The notes below the pieces were generated by a model. It did no database searches. It was not told the DNA's origin and was given only the letters and a program-made list of their open reading frames with translations. Source: Bipolaris cookei (Eukaryota > Ascomycota > Dothideomycetes > Pleosporales > Pleosporaceae). From it: 64,000 nt of DNA. The stretch lies in the NCBI GenBank assembly GCA_002286855.1, contig NRSV01000032.1, positions 1-64,000 of the forward strand. Direction: 5' to 3'. This document shows, piece after piece, positions 20,792 through 34,564 of the stretch. The stretch's first letter is position 1. The number at the start of each line of letters is the position of its first letter. Both the position numbers and the translations under genes were made by a program.

Positions 20792-23700
20792 TTGTTGATT
20801 TTTTGCATGAAACGAGGCGAGAAAAAAAGGTAGTCGCTTACGACAGACATGTGTGTGTATGCGACCTGCATTGTTACCCGGCGTCATGATTGTGTATGTA
20901 TGTATGTAAAGTGAGTGAGGTGACGTTTGGCATGTTACATGATTGAGCGGTTGTTTTGATTCATTAGCGCCCTACGTTGCGCACTTGTTCATAGATTGAA
21001 TTAGTTGGTTTTTTGTACAAATACCATTGGTTATGTAGTTGTACGGATGATGCGTCTTGTTGTTGGGTTCTTGACTTGTGGTTTGTGATGTATAGGTATT
21101 GATAGTGTGAGGTTTCGTCACTTGCTTCTAAAGAGAATGGGTAGAGGTGTGCTCTAGGAGCACAAAAGAGAGAGTAGGTCGTGTTGTTGGTTGGTTAAGG
21201 CAATGTTGATTAGCGTGTTAGAGTCTTAACAAGGTTCGGTAAACAATTCTGACATTGCTTATTCTTATCAGTATCTGAGGTCACTCTCTATTCAAAAACA
21301 TTTCGCATTTTATTGTTGTGGACGAAAAAGACTACTAGCAACGGTGGCTCAATTGATTTTCTATTGGACTACGGTTTCTGTGCAAGAAGGGAGTAGCTTA
21401 GACAGATACACCATGTGCCTACAGGTTAGGTTGAATACAGTATATCTTAGTTAAAAAGGAGATACCACTTAAGGTGCTTTGTGGGCGGTATTCAGACGTG
21501 CGAGAGCTATTTTTATATCATGCATGTGATAGTAGTCCTGCCTCGGTTGGCATCATCTCTTTTCCACCACTCAATTTGAGAAAGTTGTTGACCTTTTGTT
21601 GACTACAGCCTCTTCTTCTATCGATCTTGTCTCCATCATCCGTCTCTCTTACTGCGTTTCCGTTCTTCAAGGTCATAACCCATACTCTTGTTGATCCTCG
21701 CAGAGGTATTCAATGTCATCATCCAACCCCTATTCTAATATTCTCTCCAACAGTAGCCTCGGTATCAAAAGGCGATAGGTCGGCCCGCCATCTTTGACGA
21801 TAGAACGTTGAACAACTAATCACAAAATACGAAGCGGAGGTAAGACCAAAATAGGAATCAAGTCGATCCACTTGCAAATAGTCGTATATAACTCTATATG
21901 TACAACAATCTATCAAGTATCCTGTACCAAGATGAGAACTGTAACATCTTACTCAGAGTCTACAATACAATCAGTAACAGCAAGCATAGCGGAATAACAT
22001 CGGAGATAGGAAGATAGTCCCGAAGGCCTCTGGAGCGGTGAAGAAGGAATGTCTGCAGTAGATCTCTCATACGATTATGACGTAGCCTGGGATGGCTCGG
22101 TGGTATTATCGAGTACATATGAAACAGTGTAGAGCCCATGTAATTACAGAACACACAAGAAGCTTTTTGGTGTAGCAGGTTTGTGGCTGATGAGATCGGG
22201 GTTTGCGTGGTACGTATGCGACAGGTTTGCTAAGCTTAAGATGGCAGACTTTGCGAAGTTTGAGGGTTCGTTTGTGTATGAGAGTCGAACTGCTAAGTAC
22301 ACTTGTCTTCACAGAACTGTTTCCGCAATCGAGGCGGTTGCAAAATGCAGAATAATTTAGCCTACTTGAAAGGAGATGATATTTTGGTTGAGGTCAATAT
22401 AAAAAAGTGCCTGTAGCAGTGGCGTGTAGCGTCTATCGGAGACCGGAATCCAGTCATTGTTGGCTGTACGGACAAATAAAAACGGCACACTCGAGAAGCA
22501 ATTGTCACAAACGACACAGAGATTAGATACACATCTGTTGCCAGCACAGAGAGGGTTCGCCTAGAACTATAGATTGCCCGACCCCAGGATGACACGACGA
22601 TATGAGTAGTCGGTGTAGCGCAAGGCGACTGATGTATGTCAAGTTGGGAGAAGCGGCAATGTCACTGCTATTCATAGGTGACACCGTATATTTGGGTTCC
22701 AACGCTCCCTCCCATTCATGACTCGTCTGTTGAGCAATGCATACCCTTACAGCACATCAGCCATGTGCTGAAGGGGTTAAAGACGATCATGAGACGATGT
22801 TTTGGAATGCTAGCGGCCAGGCGGGACGATGGCGGTTGCATTAAGCGCCAGCGACCCGAGTAGCCTGGATTAGACAGCCCAAAAGCAAGCCACCGCCCTT
22901 TAATTGCAGGCAGAGTTATTTCGACTGTCAAGAGCGCAGTGTGTAGAGTAGTAACGGGTGACGTTGGGCTCCGCGGAGGACGTGCCAAGCATCACGAATC
23001 TTACCACGGGCGCAGCCGCTAGCGAAGCCTGAGCGAGGGAGGTACATGTCGCCAGTTCCCCGGATCTACAAAGCCTCAACACCATGACTATACGTACATG
23101 CAAATGTACACAATGCGGGCGGTCTTTCAGGACTTCTCGCGCCTTTTGCAAATTCTATTCGCCGTGACGTTTAGCGTAAACGTAACCGGACGGTGGCAGC
23201 ATTGCTTCTGGAGGCGGGTCCAGCCTCTCCCATTCGCGGTCTCGACGGTCCCGTACCAATTTTGATCGCTGCCGGCAGCATCTCGGAAGCTTGAATGTCG
23301 CGATCGGATGGTGGAGACCGCAAAAGGCCCTTTAGAGAAGAAGATATAAGTTATCAGGACAGCGCCGCAGCGGCGCGACAGACCTTTTTGGGTCCACAGT
23401 CCCGTATACAGAGAGAAACAATGTTCGAACGACGCCTAGCAACGGAACGCGGCGACCCTATGAGACCTCTCCTCGCTCGCCCGCTCGCTATGCCCACCAA
23501 GGATCTTTGCCGGGCTTCTTTGCCAAACGAGAGCCGACAGCTGCTGCGCCTCGGTGGACAGCTGCTCCTCGTCTGATACGTACACAGACGATCGATTCAT
23601 GGCTGCTCCTACTACGCACTACGTACACGTCCAGCACAATCGACCCTCTCTCCGTGTCAGGTGCTTTTGAGCTACGTCGAATTGTTGGGTTGCATGACGA

Positions 23701-24650
23701 CAACTGCGGCAAGTATCGACGGCCCCATGTCGCCACACATAACCTCGACAATGGAGCAGCCGTTGTCGGCGTTATCAACCCGTGTCTCTCCCACTATATG
23801 GACGCTGCCCAAGCAGTGTGTCGGTTCATCAGTCAGGGACTGAGGTGGTCAATTCTAACTTCAGCCTATGTTTCTTGTTAGGCACTTGCGCAGCGTCTGA
23901 CACCCCACCGCGAAATGAGATTGTGACGTTCCCCTTCACGCGTGGATTAGCAGACAGTCTTTTGTGGCCAGAGACCAGGTTGTGCTGCAGACAGCCCGAG
24001 GGGGCTCAGCACCTTTTTGATACCGCGACATGAGCCTTCTCGATGTTCGGGAAAAATATCGCAACAACCCAGGGCATCCATTACGGGCTACTTGCCCAGC
24101 GGGGCAACCTCGGCCAGTTACAGGTCGCCCTAAAATCACACTAACATGAAGCTCCCGTCGCTGGCAGGAACCGACCGTGCCATCGCTGCCGCATGCCCAG
24201 CGGTCAGCCTGGGATGTTTCTCCAAGCATGGTCCAGCCAGCAGACCGCCTAAGCCCATGGCTTGCGGCCGTGTGGTAAGCGTTAAACCGGCTTCCGACGC
24301 GCTGCCCTGCAGACTCCTTCCCCAGTCCGTGGAACCAGGGACTCAGGCCGCTTCTCCAGGCTAGGTCATTGGACTCGCAAGCCTCCAGCCCCATCCCGGC
24401 TGGTCCAGTGATGCTAACTAGTTGAGTCTAATATGCACTTTCGACGCTTGGGCTCTTCAATCGTCCAGGTTAACCAAGTGCGAATGAGCGTTCATTCAAG
24501 CACAATGACACAAGGAACCTTCTACGGTATCTCCCCGAATGTAGGCGCAACATGTCTGTTGTACTAAAAGGAACCAGCGGATCCGCTCGGCGACTGCATT
24601 CCTCATCAAGTAGATGACGAGACGTTCCCACACTAGCTTGTCACTCCCTC
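20792..24650. other. 3.9-kb gene-free stretch
   Basis: The first part is the 3' flank of the b561-type gene, with TG-rich and TATG tracts. From about 21.2 to 22.6 kb the DNA is AT-richer with only short ORFs. From 22.7 to 24.6 kb there are longer ORFs on both strands, but all lack motifs, and overlapping frames of similar length on both strands suggest GC-driven openness, not genes. The last few hundred bases should be the promoter of the transcription factor gene. I see no transposon signature. Confidence 0.4.
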
Positions 24651-26984
24651 ATGGCTTCCAATCCTACCTCGACTGCTCCGGTCAAGCGAGCCTGCGATAG
24701 GTACGTACCGTCGGTACACTCAACGTCGATGCTCCCACACTCACACTGTCGACCTGTACAGCTGCCACCGAAGAAAGGTCAAGTGCATCGGAGAAGGCAC
24801 CGCGCCATGCAAGAATTGTGTTTCTGCTGGCCTTGCATGCACATACAATGCCATCCCGCAAAAGAAAGGTCCCAAGGGCAGCCGCGCCAAAGTCCTCTCT
24901 GAACTCCGCGAAACCCAGCGCAACGCTCAGCTCGCTGCTGGTTACCCAACCGATCTCGGCTTTGACGGACGCTCACTGCCTGCCACATTTGCCCGCACCC
25001 AAGGGCTGTTACCCCCCGCTCTCGTCGAGAGCTGCATAGAATACTTCTTCAGCCATGTCTACCCCTCAGAGCCCGTCCTGCACCGCCAAAGGGCGCAGGA
25101 AGCAGCCGTTGGCATGGACCGCTCCACTGAATCGTACTGTATGATTGTTGCACTGTGTGCATACGTCATGATTCAGGCCAACCACAAACCACCCGTCAGC
25201 GTGCTCCCTCGTCCAGAGATGGCTCACATGTCAAATGTTGGTGTTGGTCACATACTCCTAGAAGAATCAGTTCGCGTGCGACAAGGCTACGACCACCGTG
25301 AGAACCCCACGCACACAAGCGTGCTTACCTCGTGGTTTTACAGTGGCTGCTACTTTGGACTGGCACGAGAGAACACAGCCTGGACATATCTCCGGGAAGC
25401 TACAACACACGCGCAACTGCTGGGTATGCACAATGAGGAGACCTACAAACACGATCCCTTGGATGTATCCCGAAAGCGCGTCCTCTACTGGCTTTTGTTC
25501 ATCGCAGAACGGTATGTCCACACGCGCTCTGGACTTTTTTGCCTTTGCCCCATTTTCTAACGATTTGCCAGAACCTACGCTCTACACAAACACCGACCTA
25601 TCACATTACACCCCACCATACATCCTCCTCAATTAGATGAAGTACCCACAGACCGGCCAATTGCGGTTGGACTGGAGCTCATGATCAACATGTTCAAGAT
25701 TATTGACGACACCTTTATCAACCTGTGGAATCGGGTACACAACACACATGTAAGCGCTGCATGGATAACGCAGGTGCAGACGCAGCTTTCAGAGGCCGTG
25801 CCTGCATATTTCGAATGCAGCGAGGCGCAAGAAGTGCAAATCCGTATCACTCAGCAGTGGCTGAAGTCACAGACCTGGCAGCTCAGTGTCTGTCAAGGGC
25901 TCGTAAGCAGCGTCTCGAATGACGTGCCGCTCACATTCAAGTACCCGATCGAAATTGCCCGCGACCTGCTCACAATCTCACACCAGTTCTCGCAGCAATC
26001 CATGGAAGTCCACGGCGTTGGCTTGGTGAGTAGATTCATTTTCTTTTGCATGCTTGTTTCTGTCTTGACATTGGAGTTCATCCCCGCTCCAGCCCCTCCG
26101 TCTTGTGCAGAGATCCCTGTCATATTGCGATCTTACTAGGGCCGCGCTAGCCAACGTCTATCTCTGACGTCCACGCCCTGACTAGCTTAGCCCCCCCTCG
26201 ACCTCACCCCCTGGTCGTCCCTGCACATCCCACCCTTGCAACGTTTTACCCTATCTGTCAAGTCAGTCATTAGCTAACAGGATTGCAGATCGAGAAATTG
26301 TTCGACATAGCCTGTTGTCTGACTGACGTGGTCGCTTGCACATCCTTCTCACCAGACGCGTTTGCCCTTGGACCTCGAGACTACGTATCGCGGTTCTTGA
26401 CGCTCATCTCGACACTGCGTGGAGGACAGTCGCGATATCTCCCTCTCTTACTGGCCAAACTCTCTGAAGTCCTGCCCAATTTACCGCTTCCCCGATCCCT
26501 AAACCTCCCCCAGACGGTTCCCGCATCGACGCTCGGCCTTAATGCTACTGGTTCGGGGACCCTTCCCTCTAACGTCGCCGAAGACTTTTCGGCAAGTCCC
26601 GCCTCATCTTCGCCCTCGTACCATTCCAACGATCTCATTCGACGGCTGGCCGCTCAAACTGGTGCCCAACTTCCCTTCAACACGACTCAGCAATCCATGA
26701 TTCCTGCCCCCACCACCCACGTCGGCGATCTGTCGCTGTACGACACCTCACACAACACTTCACATTCAACGAGCACTGCCAACAGAAGCACCTCGACGAC
26801 ACCTGGTCCATACGAAGCGCCCATGTCACAGTCACGGTCGCAAATTGTAGGACACAGCAACATGCAGATTCCCACATCGCATAGCCATATGCAAAACCAC
26901 CAGATGGGCGTTAATGCAACAGGATACGATCCCAGGTTTTCCATCCAAAACTACCCTGTGGATCCCATGATGTACAAGCAATAG
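24651..26984 (+). CDS. Zn(II)2Cys6 transcription factor with fungal-specific MHR domain
   Basis: Four exons: 24651-24700, 24762-25511, 25572-26025 and 26289-26984, with introns of 61, 60, 60 and about 263 bp less one (three introns: 61, 60 and 263 bp). The product is about 649 aa. The first intron splits the zinc cluster: ACD joins SCHRRKVKCIGEGTAPCKNC, followed by VSAGLAC, giving C-X2-C-X6-C-X7-C-X2-C-X6-C. The middle part (about 100-400) is the MHR region, with ESCIEYFFSHVYPSEPVLHR, SWFYSGCYFGLARENTAWTY and KRVLYWLLFIAERTYALHKH. This layout recalls maltose/amylose-type activators. The C-terminal 150 residues are Ser/Thr/Gln/His-rich, a likely activation region. The targets are unknown. The third intron is long for this window and could hide a small exon. 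Confidence 0.87.
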
Positions 26985-29900
26985 ATTTTATGGACGTCCA
27001 GAAGCAGAGCATGAAGTCCAACAGCGCATATTTTTTTTCCTTGTCCCAGGCCACAGGCCCATGTATATTTGGTAGTAGGGTATAGTTTTGGCCCATTCAA
27101 TTGTTTGTGTTCAACTTTCTGTACGGAGACTACCCAAAGAAATTTCGAGTGATTGAAGCAACGACAAGGGCACATTTGCAGAAAAAATTGGAACCAAGTT
27201 TTGAAAGCGACCTGTCAAATCCACCAAACGCATCCGGAACCAGGGTCCAAGACTGAAATCCTACGATTCAGGGCTACCAAGCCACCAAGCTTGCAAGGCC
27301 AGCAACGAACGACTATCTCCCGGTAGTCTTTCCGATGTTAAAAAAACGATGAGACTGGGGGTCATCGCACGTGCTTGTTGGATGAGGTCAGGGCTGGGTG
27401 TGGAAAGTTGATGCGAGAAGAGGCAGGCATCACATGGATGAAGCGTCGTACCGCAATGCCTCTTTGACGATGGTGCAGCCAGGGCGATAGTTGCGACAGT
27501 ACCACATCCATGGCACGGTCAGCCTTCTCGAACACGAAGATTACAAAACCATGGGCACATTACGTGCTTGGGAATCTTGGGGCCAACATGGTTGATCGTG
27601 GCAGCGAGACAATTGAGGTGGTACTAGGATCTTGGGGCTTGACATGGCATGGATGGTGGTAGGTTGAGTGCGGCTGTGCTTGTTCCGCGCTCTCCGCAAA
27701 CATGCATGATGACGGTGATCCCGGTACATTGTTATTGCGAGTACGAGTTCGGAGGTTGCCGAACAACGTAGAAGGCAACAAATAAGGCAAAGGGGAGAGA
27801 GCAAGAGGAAAGCGGAAGGGACCCGAGGGTATGGGTTTGTAGTATGCGAGAGAGAAGGGGGAGAGAAAAAAGCGTCCAAGCATACCTAGTCGGATGTACA
27901 CGCGTTCCAATGTTTTTCGAAAATCCATCACATGTGCATGACGATTATGAACTGGCGAGACACGAAGGGGATAGTGCAACCACCATGTCCGGCACACTAA
28001 AGCGCAAGCTAACGCCAAACCCGCTTACCATGCCGCCCAAGTCACGAAACACGTTGTTGATGGCGAATGCCACGTGACACTTCAACATGCAACACCTGGC
28101 CTGACTCGCAACCTCCCCCCATTGGGCTTCAACAGGGCTGCCACTGCCCCCCCCCTTTGGATACCAATTGCACGGTTCACGTCGAAAGTGTCGCAAGCTT
28201 TATCTCTGGGGTCGGCCCGTCTAACGTCGGAGCGTTTTTTTCCTGCCCTCGCTCGCTCCCCTTCTTGCTAATTTTTTTTTTAGCAAGATTCGCAAAAGCT
28301 TCCTCTGAGGTGATATCACTGACAGACCAGGGGTGGGGAAGGGGGGGTGCGTGAGGGGACTAGGGGCTGTGAGGGAAATCCTTGTTCGAGTTTTCCGCAC
28401 TTTGGAGACAACATGAAGAACCCTGGGCCTGGTTCTGGGCATATGGTAACCATGTAATTGTACTACGACTAAGTACTATGAGGTGGGACGGGTAAGCCTT
28501 ACGGAAAGCCCTTTTTCTTGGAACTATTCTAGACGTGTGTCGATTGGGTCGGCAAAACGGCGGCTTCCTGGGGTTGTTGGTTGTTGCAGTATGTGTTGAC
28601 ATGCGCCGCGCCCAGTGATACACAGTAGGCAAAGAGAAAGAGAAAGAGAAAGAGAAATGATTAGGTCCGCCGCGATCTCGGAAGCCTTGGCATGTTGAGA
28701 TGAACGACGGATCGTTCCAAAATGGTGTTTTTGCGAAGGCAGTTGATGGATAGGGCGGGTTAGGCATGCCAGTGGGGAGGTGAGCACTATTAGGTTTTAG
28801 ACAATTTTCCGGTGGTTGTAATGGGAAGGACAAAATTTAACACGTTGTTGGTCGTGCCACTTGTCGTACGTTGTTTGTGGTCTCATGGCCAACGATCAAA
28901 AGTATGTGTGTGTGTTAGCGGACGTTGACGCAGATGGCGGGTACGCACGCACCTGGGCTGAGACAGCCAGCCATCGATGAAGCATGAGCATTGTCGTCGA
29001 GTGGGTTGAATGGCGGCGGGCTGGCTCCAAGTGACTTGGCCTTGGCTGGCAAGGCAAGTAGACTAATGCTCGCCAGGGCGCAACAGAGCGCTCCTGGCGC
29101 GTGGGCAGCTCATCTGGTCGGCTCATCTGGTGGCAGTACAGTGGCGAGTATACTGGCTCATGCCATGGACATGATGCCATCCCACGTCGCGGTTCCTTCC
29201 AGCTCATCATCCACCCATGCTCCATCTCACTCTGTTGCGCTCTCTGCATCTGCGGCCATCGGACCGACTCCGCAAAACCGCGCTATGTTTCGTCTCTCGT
29301 CCGGCAAGCGACTGCCGGTCAAACCGAGTGCTCAGGAACAGATCGTCGTTCTCAAAGTAGGACTTCTTTTCCCGTCCTGGAACACGCGCGCACATGTCGA
29401 AACGGTTTGGCTAGTGTCGAGTCGTCATGGCTGGCGGTTAGCCATGTGCATGAGGGCTGGGCGGGCGTGTGCACAAGCGACATGGCCGCTAGCTCTATAA
29501 AAGTATAGCGTATCTAACTAACTTTGTTCTCATGTAATTCCAATGACAGGTAGCACGGAAACGCTCGTGTTCGCTTCTAGGCCAGACACTCTCCCTCTCA
29601 CACTATCGTGCTCTCTTACTCGCTCGCTCACGTGTCTGTGTACATGTGCTCATGTGTACTCGAGTACATGCTCCTTCACTCGTGCTTATGCAGCTTGGAC
29701 GCTACTGCATAAAAAAGAATAACATCCCACGCCTCGGAACACGCCATTGCTAACTCGACGACTCGCATAAGTACTTTACTTACACATGCGTCTAAGCGGA
29801 TGCTTCTTTTCAATCAAAGCATATCACGCGTCCGCTCCGACTGCTGCGCGCTAAAGCCTAGACAAGAGATGGTCTGCGAAGGCCTTGTCATTGGCTGGCA

Positions 29901-31331
29901 CACTGATGCTTCCATTTCCCTGCGCGTATCTTCCGCGTTCTCTCTGCTGCCTCTTTTATGCTTAACAATCAGCGTTTACCGCGACCGAAAAAGACCATGG
30001 TCCATTGTCACGTCGCTGCCGTGCCACGCTGCCGTCTGAAGGATTTCCCCCGCATACGCGTCTTACCGGCCTCTCTCTTCCCGCTACCCTACGCCTGCAT
30101 ATCTCTGGCTCTCTCCGTGCCTGGCGAATCACCCACCTAAACTTCCCTAGTAGTACGAGGTACTCCAGCTGCTGTAACGCTGGCTCGGGTCCGTCTCGCA
30201 TATACATTTTACAGGCACATATACCATCCATCCAACCCATACCCCGTATCTACATGCGTACATCCACGCCCGTGACAAATACGTGTTTTTGGCCTTCTGG
30301 TTGGTTCACGTTCCAGACCGGAAACATGCGAACAAGAAGGTTCACCAATCGCTTCTGGTCTAGTGCGGCGGGCAGCCGCTCACAAAAGTGTCCAAAACAC
30401 TCAATCGCGCTGCATTCCTGGGTGCCCTGCCCGCAACATCATCCCAAGCCCTTAAGACCGCAAGGTGGCACAATTTGCCCCTCTCAGCGCACCACCCCCC
30501 TACCCAGTGATGCTCACCGACTCGAATGACTACACTACTTAGATACTTACTTACGCATACTACATACGCTTGGAGCCAATCGATCTCGGATAGTCGTATA
30601 AAATGCTCGCTTATGTCCGACGCACCGTCCTCCTCGCCGTCCTGCCTTACCGCGCTCGCCGTATTGATCCTTTCGTCGCTATGCTCACCGTCAAGGGCCG
30701 TCCGCTGCTGGGCGAGGAAGCTTGGGCCTAGCAGCGTCTTGCCAACTGCACATGGTGTACTTTCTGTTTCTTGTAGACACGATGATGCTTACCCTTGTGC
30801 AGTTGCGCCGGCTCTCCGTCACCCCACCTCCTCCCCTTTAAGCGACGGTGGCGCCGCATGCATCCTAGCCCTTGTTGATCGGTGTCCAGCATACCTCACG
30901 ATGGTTGCCCGTGGCTTTTTTCTTTCGTTCCAAATGAGTCATGGCCGGCGCAAGCGTGCGTGAAGCCTGTCATCAAGCCTCCCGTCTGATAAGCGTCGTG
31001 CTGATCACGGGTGGAACTTTCCCTTGTATTTCATATAGAGTACTTACTTACATGGATCCAACTTGCGTACGTACGTACGTACGTAGCGATGTACAAACAT
31101 GGAGTGGGCCGCGATTTCCGATGTCGGTGCGACCGAATGGAGCATCCGGCTATGCTGCACTACGCTTGCTTTTGGCGGAACTCGATACCCATGCATACCT
31201 CTGCAGGTACTGATTTGCACCATATGCCGCTTGATTCGCCGTCTATCCTCCCACATTTAGATGAGCTGAGTCGCCTTTTTTCCGGATCCAGTAGTTAGAG
31301 ACCTACTTGTATTATGTATACACACCATCTA
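26985..31331. other. 4.3-kb gene-free stretch
   Basis: I find no conserved ORF. Features seen are a (GAAA)n-like tract at about 28630-28656, TATA/TAC-rich short tracts, CT-rich promoter-like stretches near 29500-29700 and 30600-30850, and an (ACGT)n microsatellite at about 31066-31086. The ORFs present are short and overlap on both strands. It ends at the TA target of pogo copy 2. It could be a long regulatory region or hold non-coding transcripts; the sequence alone does not show which. Confidence 0.4.
31066..31086. repeat. (ACGT)n microsatellite
   Basis: About five tandem ACGT units. The unit is self-complementary, so the tract can form a hairpin on either strand. No gene context. Confidence 0.6.
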
Positions 31332-32907
31332 ACGTGCGCCACCAGTAAGCTGGCCGCCCCACCCAACCTGACGCGACGCTCTGCACCACAACCACCATGC
31401 CGCGACAACAACGCTCTATACAGACTTCTCGTGAAGGCAGAATAAGTCTTGCTATGGCGTCTTATCGTAGTAATTCAAAACAGTCTATTTACGCTCTCGC
31501 AAAAGCGTACGATGTGCCAAAGTCAACTCTTCAAACGCGTCTCCGCGGTACCCAGTCACGATCAGAGACAGTCTCTGTCAACCGAAGGCTATTACCTATC
31601 GAAGAGCAGTCTCTTGTGCATTGGATCCTAGACCTTGACCGACGTGGTTTTCCGCCCCATATCATTGACGTGCGACGAATGGCAGACGCTCTACTCACTG
31701 CGCGCGGCCAAGATCCACCTCCACAGCCTATTGGCAAGAACTGGGTGTCGCTCTTTGTCCAGAGCCAGCCAGAGCTTCAGACAAAGTGGAGTAGGAGCTT
31801 TAATAGCCAGCGCGCCTATTGCGAGGATCTTGCCGCAATTACAGCCTGGCTCAAGCTAGTAGAGGAGACGCGCCAGACGTACGGCGTCCTAGACCAAGAT
31901 ATCTATAACTTTGATGAGACTGGGTTCGTGATGGGCGTCACTGGCAGTTCTAAGGTAGTCAGCAGCTCTGATAGAGTTGGCAGAGCAGTCGTCGTGCAGC
32001 CAGGCAATCGCGAGTGGGTTACAGCGATCGAGTGCGTTAACGCGTCTGGCTGGTGTCTGCCACCGTTCGTGATCCTGTCTGGTAAGGTCCATCAGAGCAG
32101 CTGGTTGCATGCCACCTCATACGTCGCATCTTCTCCAGCCGCTTGATGTAAGTTGCTTCTCTCCGCTCAAACGCGCGTACGGGCATCAGACTGAGGAGCT
32201 TGCCCGTCAAGGCGTCTACCACGTTGACAAGATAGACTTCCTTACAGCCTATACACAGACCCGGCCAACAGTTTTTACGCAGCAAAACATTCAGGCTGGC
32301 TTTCAGGCGACAGGACTTGTCCCTCCTTGTCCAGATCGTGTTCTGTCGTCATTGACTGTCGTCCGGACGCCGTCTCCACTACAAGTAATTATAGACAACA
32401 ACGTCGCAGCGCAGCCAGAAACACCGCATACAGTAGCGTAGCTTCAGCAGCAGGCAAAGCTTCTTCAAGACCGGCTCCATCGGGAATCATAGAGCCCAAC
32501 AAGCCAGCTTCTCCGCCAAGTCATTAGAAGCTATCAAATTGCAATGCAATCAGCAAAGATACTTACTGAAGAAAATAAGAAGCTACGTGCAGCCAACCAG
32601 CGCCAACGACAAGAGCAAGACCAGCGGCGTCGATATATTGCTTCTGGTGGGGTGCTCCAGGTTCAACAGACTCAGCAGATAGCTGCAGAGGCAGAAAGGG
32701 TAGTCATGGGGAGTGACCAGAACCAGAGTGTTGAGCGACGTCAACGCGCGCCGCCAACGTGTACGAAGTGTCATGTTCAAGGACATACTCGGACTTCATG
32801 CATGGCTAATTTTATTGCGTTGTTGTAGATCAATTGCGCAGACAGTCGCGTCAAGTTTGGTAGGGCGGTCAGCTTACTGGTGTGGCCAGCTTACTGGTGG
32901 CGCACGT
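31332..32907 (+). mobile_element. pogo-like transposon (copy 2) with internal deletion
   Basis: Flanked by TA (31330-31331 and 32908-32909). Terminal repeats begin ACGTGCGCCACCAGTAAGCT. The 3' end has two 17-bp CACCAGTAAGCTGGCCA-type units, while the 5' end has only one. Length is 1576 bp, against about 1840 for intact copies. The ends look usable, so the copy could be moved in trans by a related transposase. Confidence 0.85.
31397..32828 (+). pseudogene. pogo-like transposase with deletion, frameshift and stops
   Basis: The first 236 codons match the intact transposases: both helix-turn-helix regions and the first catalytic Asp in NFDETGF. After KVHQSSW about 212 bp are missing, including the second catalytic Asp (LLILDGH), and the frame shifts near 32105. 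The reading resumes at MPPHTSHLLQPLDVSCFSPL in another frame. Two TAG stops follow, near 32440 and 32526; the first replaces a conserved CAG. The tail keeps the knuckle CTKCHVQGHTRTSC. The N-terminus is of the same type as the 38-kb copy (YALAKAYDVPKSTLQTRLRG). Confidence 0.88.
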
Positions 32908-32909
32908 TA

Positions 32910-34564
32910 CCGAATGTGGCGCCGCACTCGAAGCATCATGCATGCAGTGTTGGATACCCAGAACGGCCATGGCCCTTTGAGTCGTTGAACCATGCTCATG
33001 CTCAATTATTTTGGTTATTCCATCCAATCAGGCTATGTCTTTCGTATAGTAGTAAAACTCTATCTGCATCATTGCACCACATCACATCACGCTTTGGCTC
33101 GGGGGGGGGGGAGGGAAGAAAGAGAAAGAAAAAAGAAAACCCCACACCACTTCGGTATACCCGCTGATCCTTCCCCTCTCCATTCATACATACCTCCCCG
33201 AATAAAAAAGATAACCTGTGCGCATCTCCATCTTCCCTTCCCTTCTCGTTTCGTTCCACCGCTTCCCATGTCTTTTATTGGGAGGAGAGCTGCCAATGTG
33301 GCGCCTTTCGGTTTGGACGTACGAGAGACCTGGCTTCATGGCGCAAAACGCTATCGCCCGCATACGCGGTCATCTGATGCCCAGCATGTCTGCGTGAGTG
33401 ACGAGTGCGGGATCCAAATTTGGACACGCGCATGCATACCCAGATGCAGTGTAGGTGTAGCTGCAGATGTGTGGTCTAGAGAGTAAGCTTGGTAGTGTGG
33501 CGTTGGAGTGGCGGGAATGTAGTGTAGTAGACTATGAGAGAGAGAAGCAGGGGGCTTGGACGACTGGGTATTTAGGTGATGTGAGATGTGGGTGCTGATT
33601 ATAAGTTTTGGAGTAGTAATAGACCGGTGATGGATGCTATGTTTTCGCAATGTCTCTTTACAGAAATACACTTGTAGGAGTATTTGTTTACCTGGATAGG
33701 TATGCAAGTTGAGATATCTGCTCGGCTCATCATTATTTGTATCGAGAAAAGGAAACCACTTAGTTGCATGACGATCAAGTGTTGTATTTCTCCAAGCTAA
33801 GATAGAGAATACAATTACGCAAAGATTTCCGAACCCTCAAACAACCCGCGAACAACGCTATTACGAAAAACCATTGGGAAACAGGGTTTCGTACCGACTT
33901 TCAGCATTTACCACTATCAAAATTCGAGGCACTACCCTGCGTACAGAACACAAGAACCACTCCACGGAGCAAGTCGTATAGTCCGCGGAGCACTGTACCA
34001 TTACCAAGAAATTCTGCGTTTCCATGAATAGTTGGTTCGTATTAGCTCATACCAGTTGTCTTTAGCTTTTACCGGATAGTACAGAAATTCCCTAAAATTT
34101 CACAATAGCCTTTAACGGAGGAAAGAACTCAAGGAAACTTCTTTTAGCACCAAACCTTGGGGAAAATCTCCTTCATTGTTGCTAGTCTCAGAAACATCGA
34201 AGAGAATTTGATTTTCGAATAATAGTGAATTGTCTTGAACAAAAAAGATCGGGGAATTTTCTTTTTCTTTTTAAGCATTTTTTTTGCGGAGGAAACTGCA
34301 TTTCTGTTGAGAACATGTGAGTTCAGTCTAGGTTGGTAGAAGATGCATTAGGGTTTCGTGTGGTGGGTTTGAAGGTGCTGCGGTGGTCTGTACTACGTTT
34401 GTACACACGTAACAGTAAGATGTAACAATACAATATAGAGAGCAGCTATCCTACATCATCCCAACCGATTCTCTCTAGTAGTCATACTATGAAAGAGACC
34501 TTGTTTCAACAGTTTCCATATTTTAGCGTCATTGCATGTGCCATTTGCTGAGCCTCTTTGCTCA
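32910..34564. other. intergenic between pogo elements
   Basis: No gene. A poly-G/purine tract at about 33100-33140 is followed by CT-rich sequence. The stretch from about 33750 to 34500 is AT-rich and may be old, mutated repeat DNA. Confidence 0.35.

Noticed and set aside
23507..24394. Overlapping ORFs of 124-152 codons as genes
   Set aside because: Similar-length frames are open on both strands, with no motifs and no convincing splice structure.
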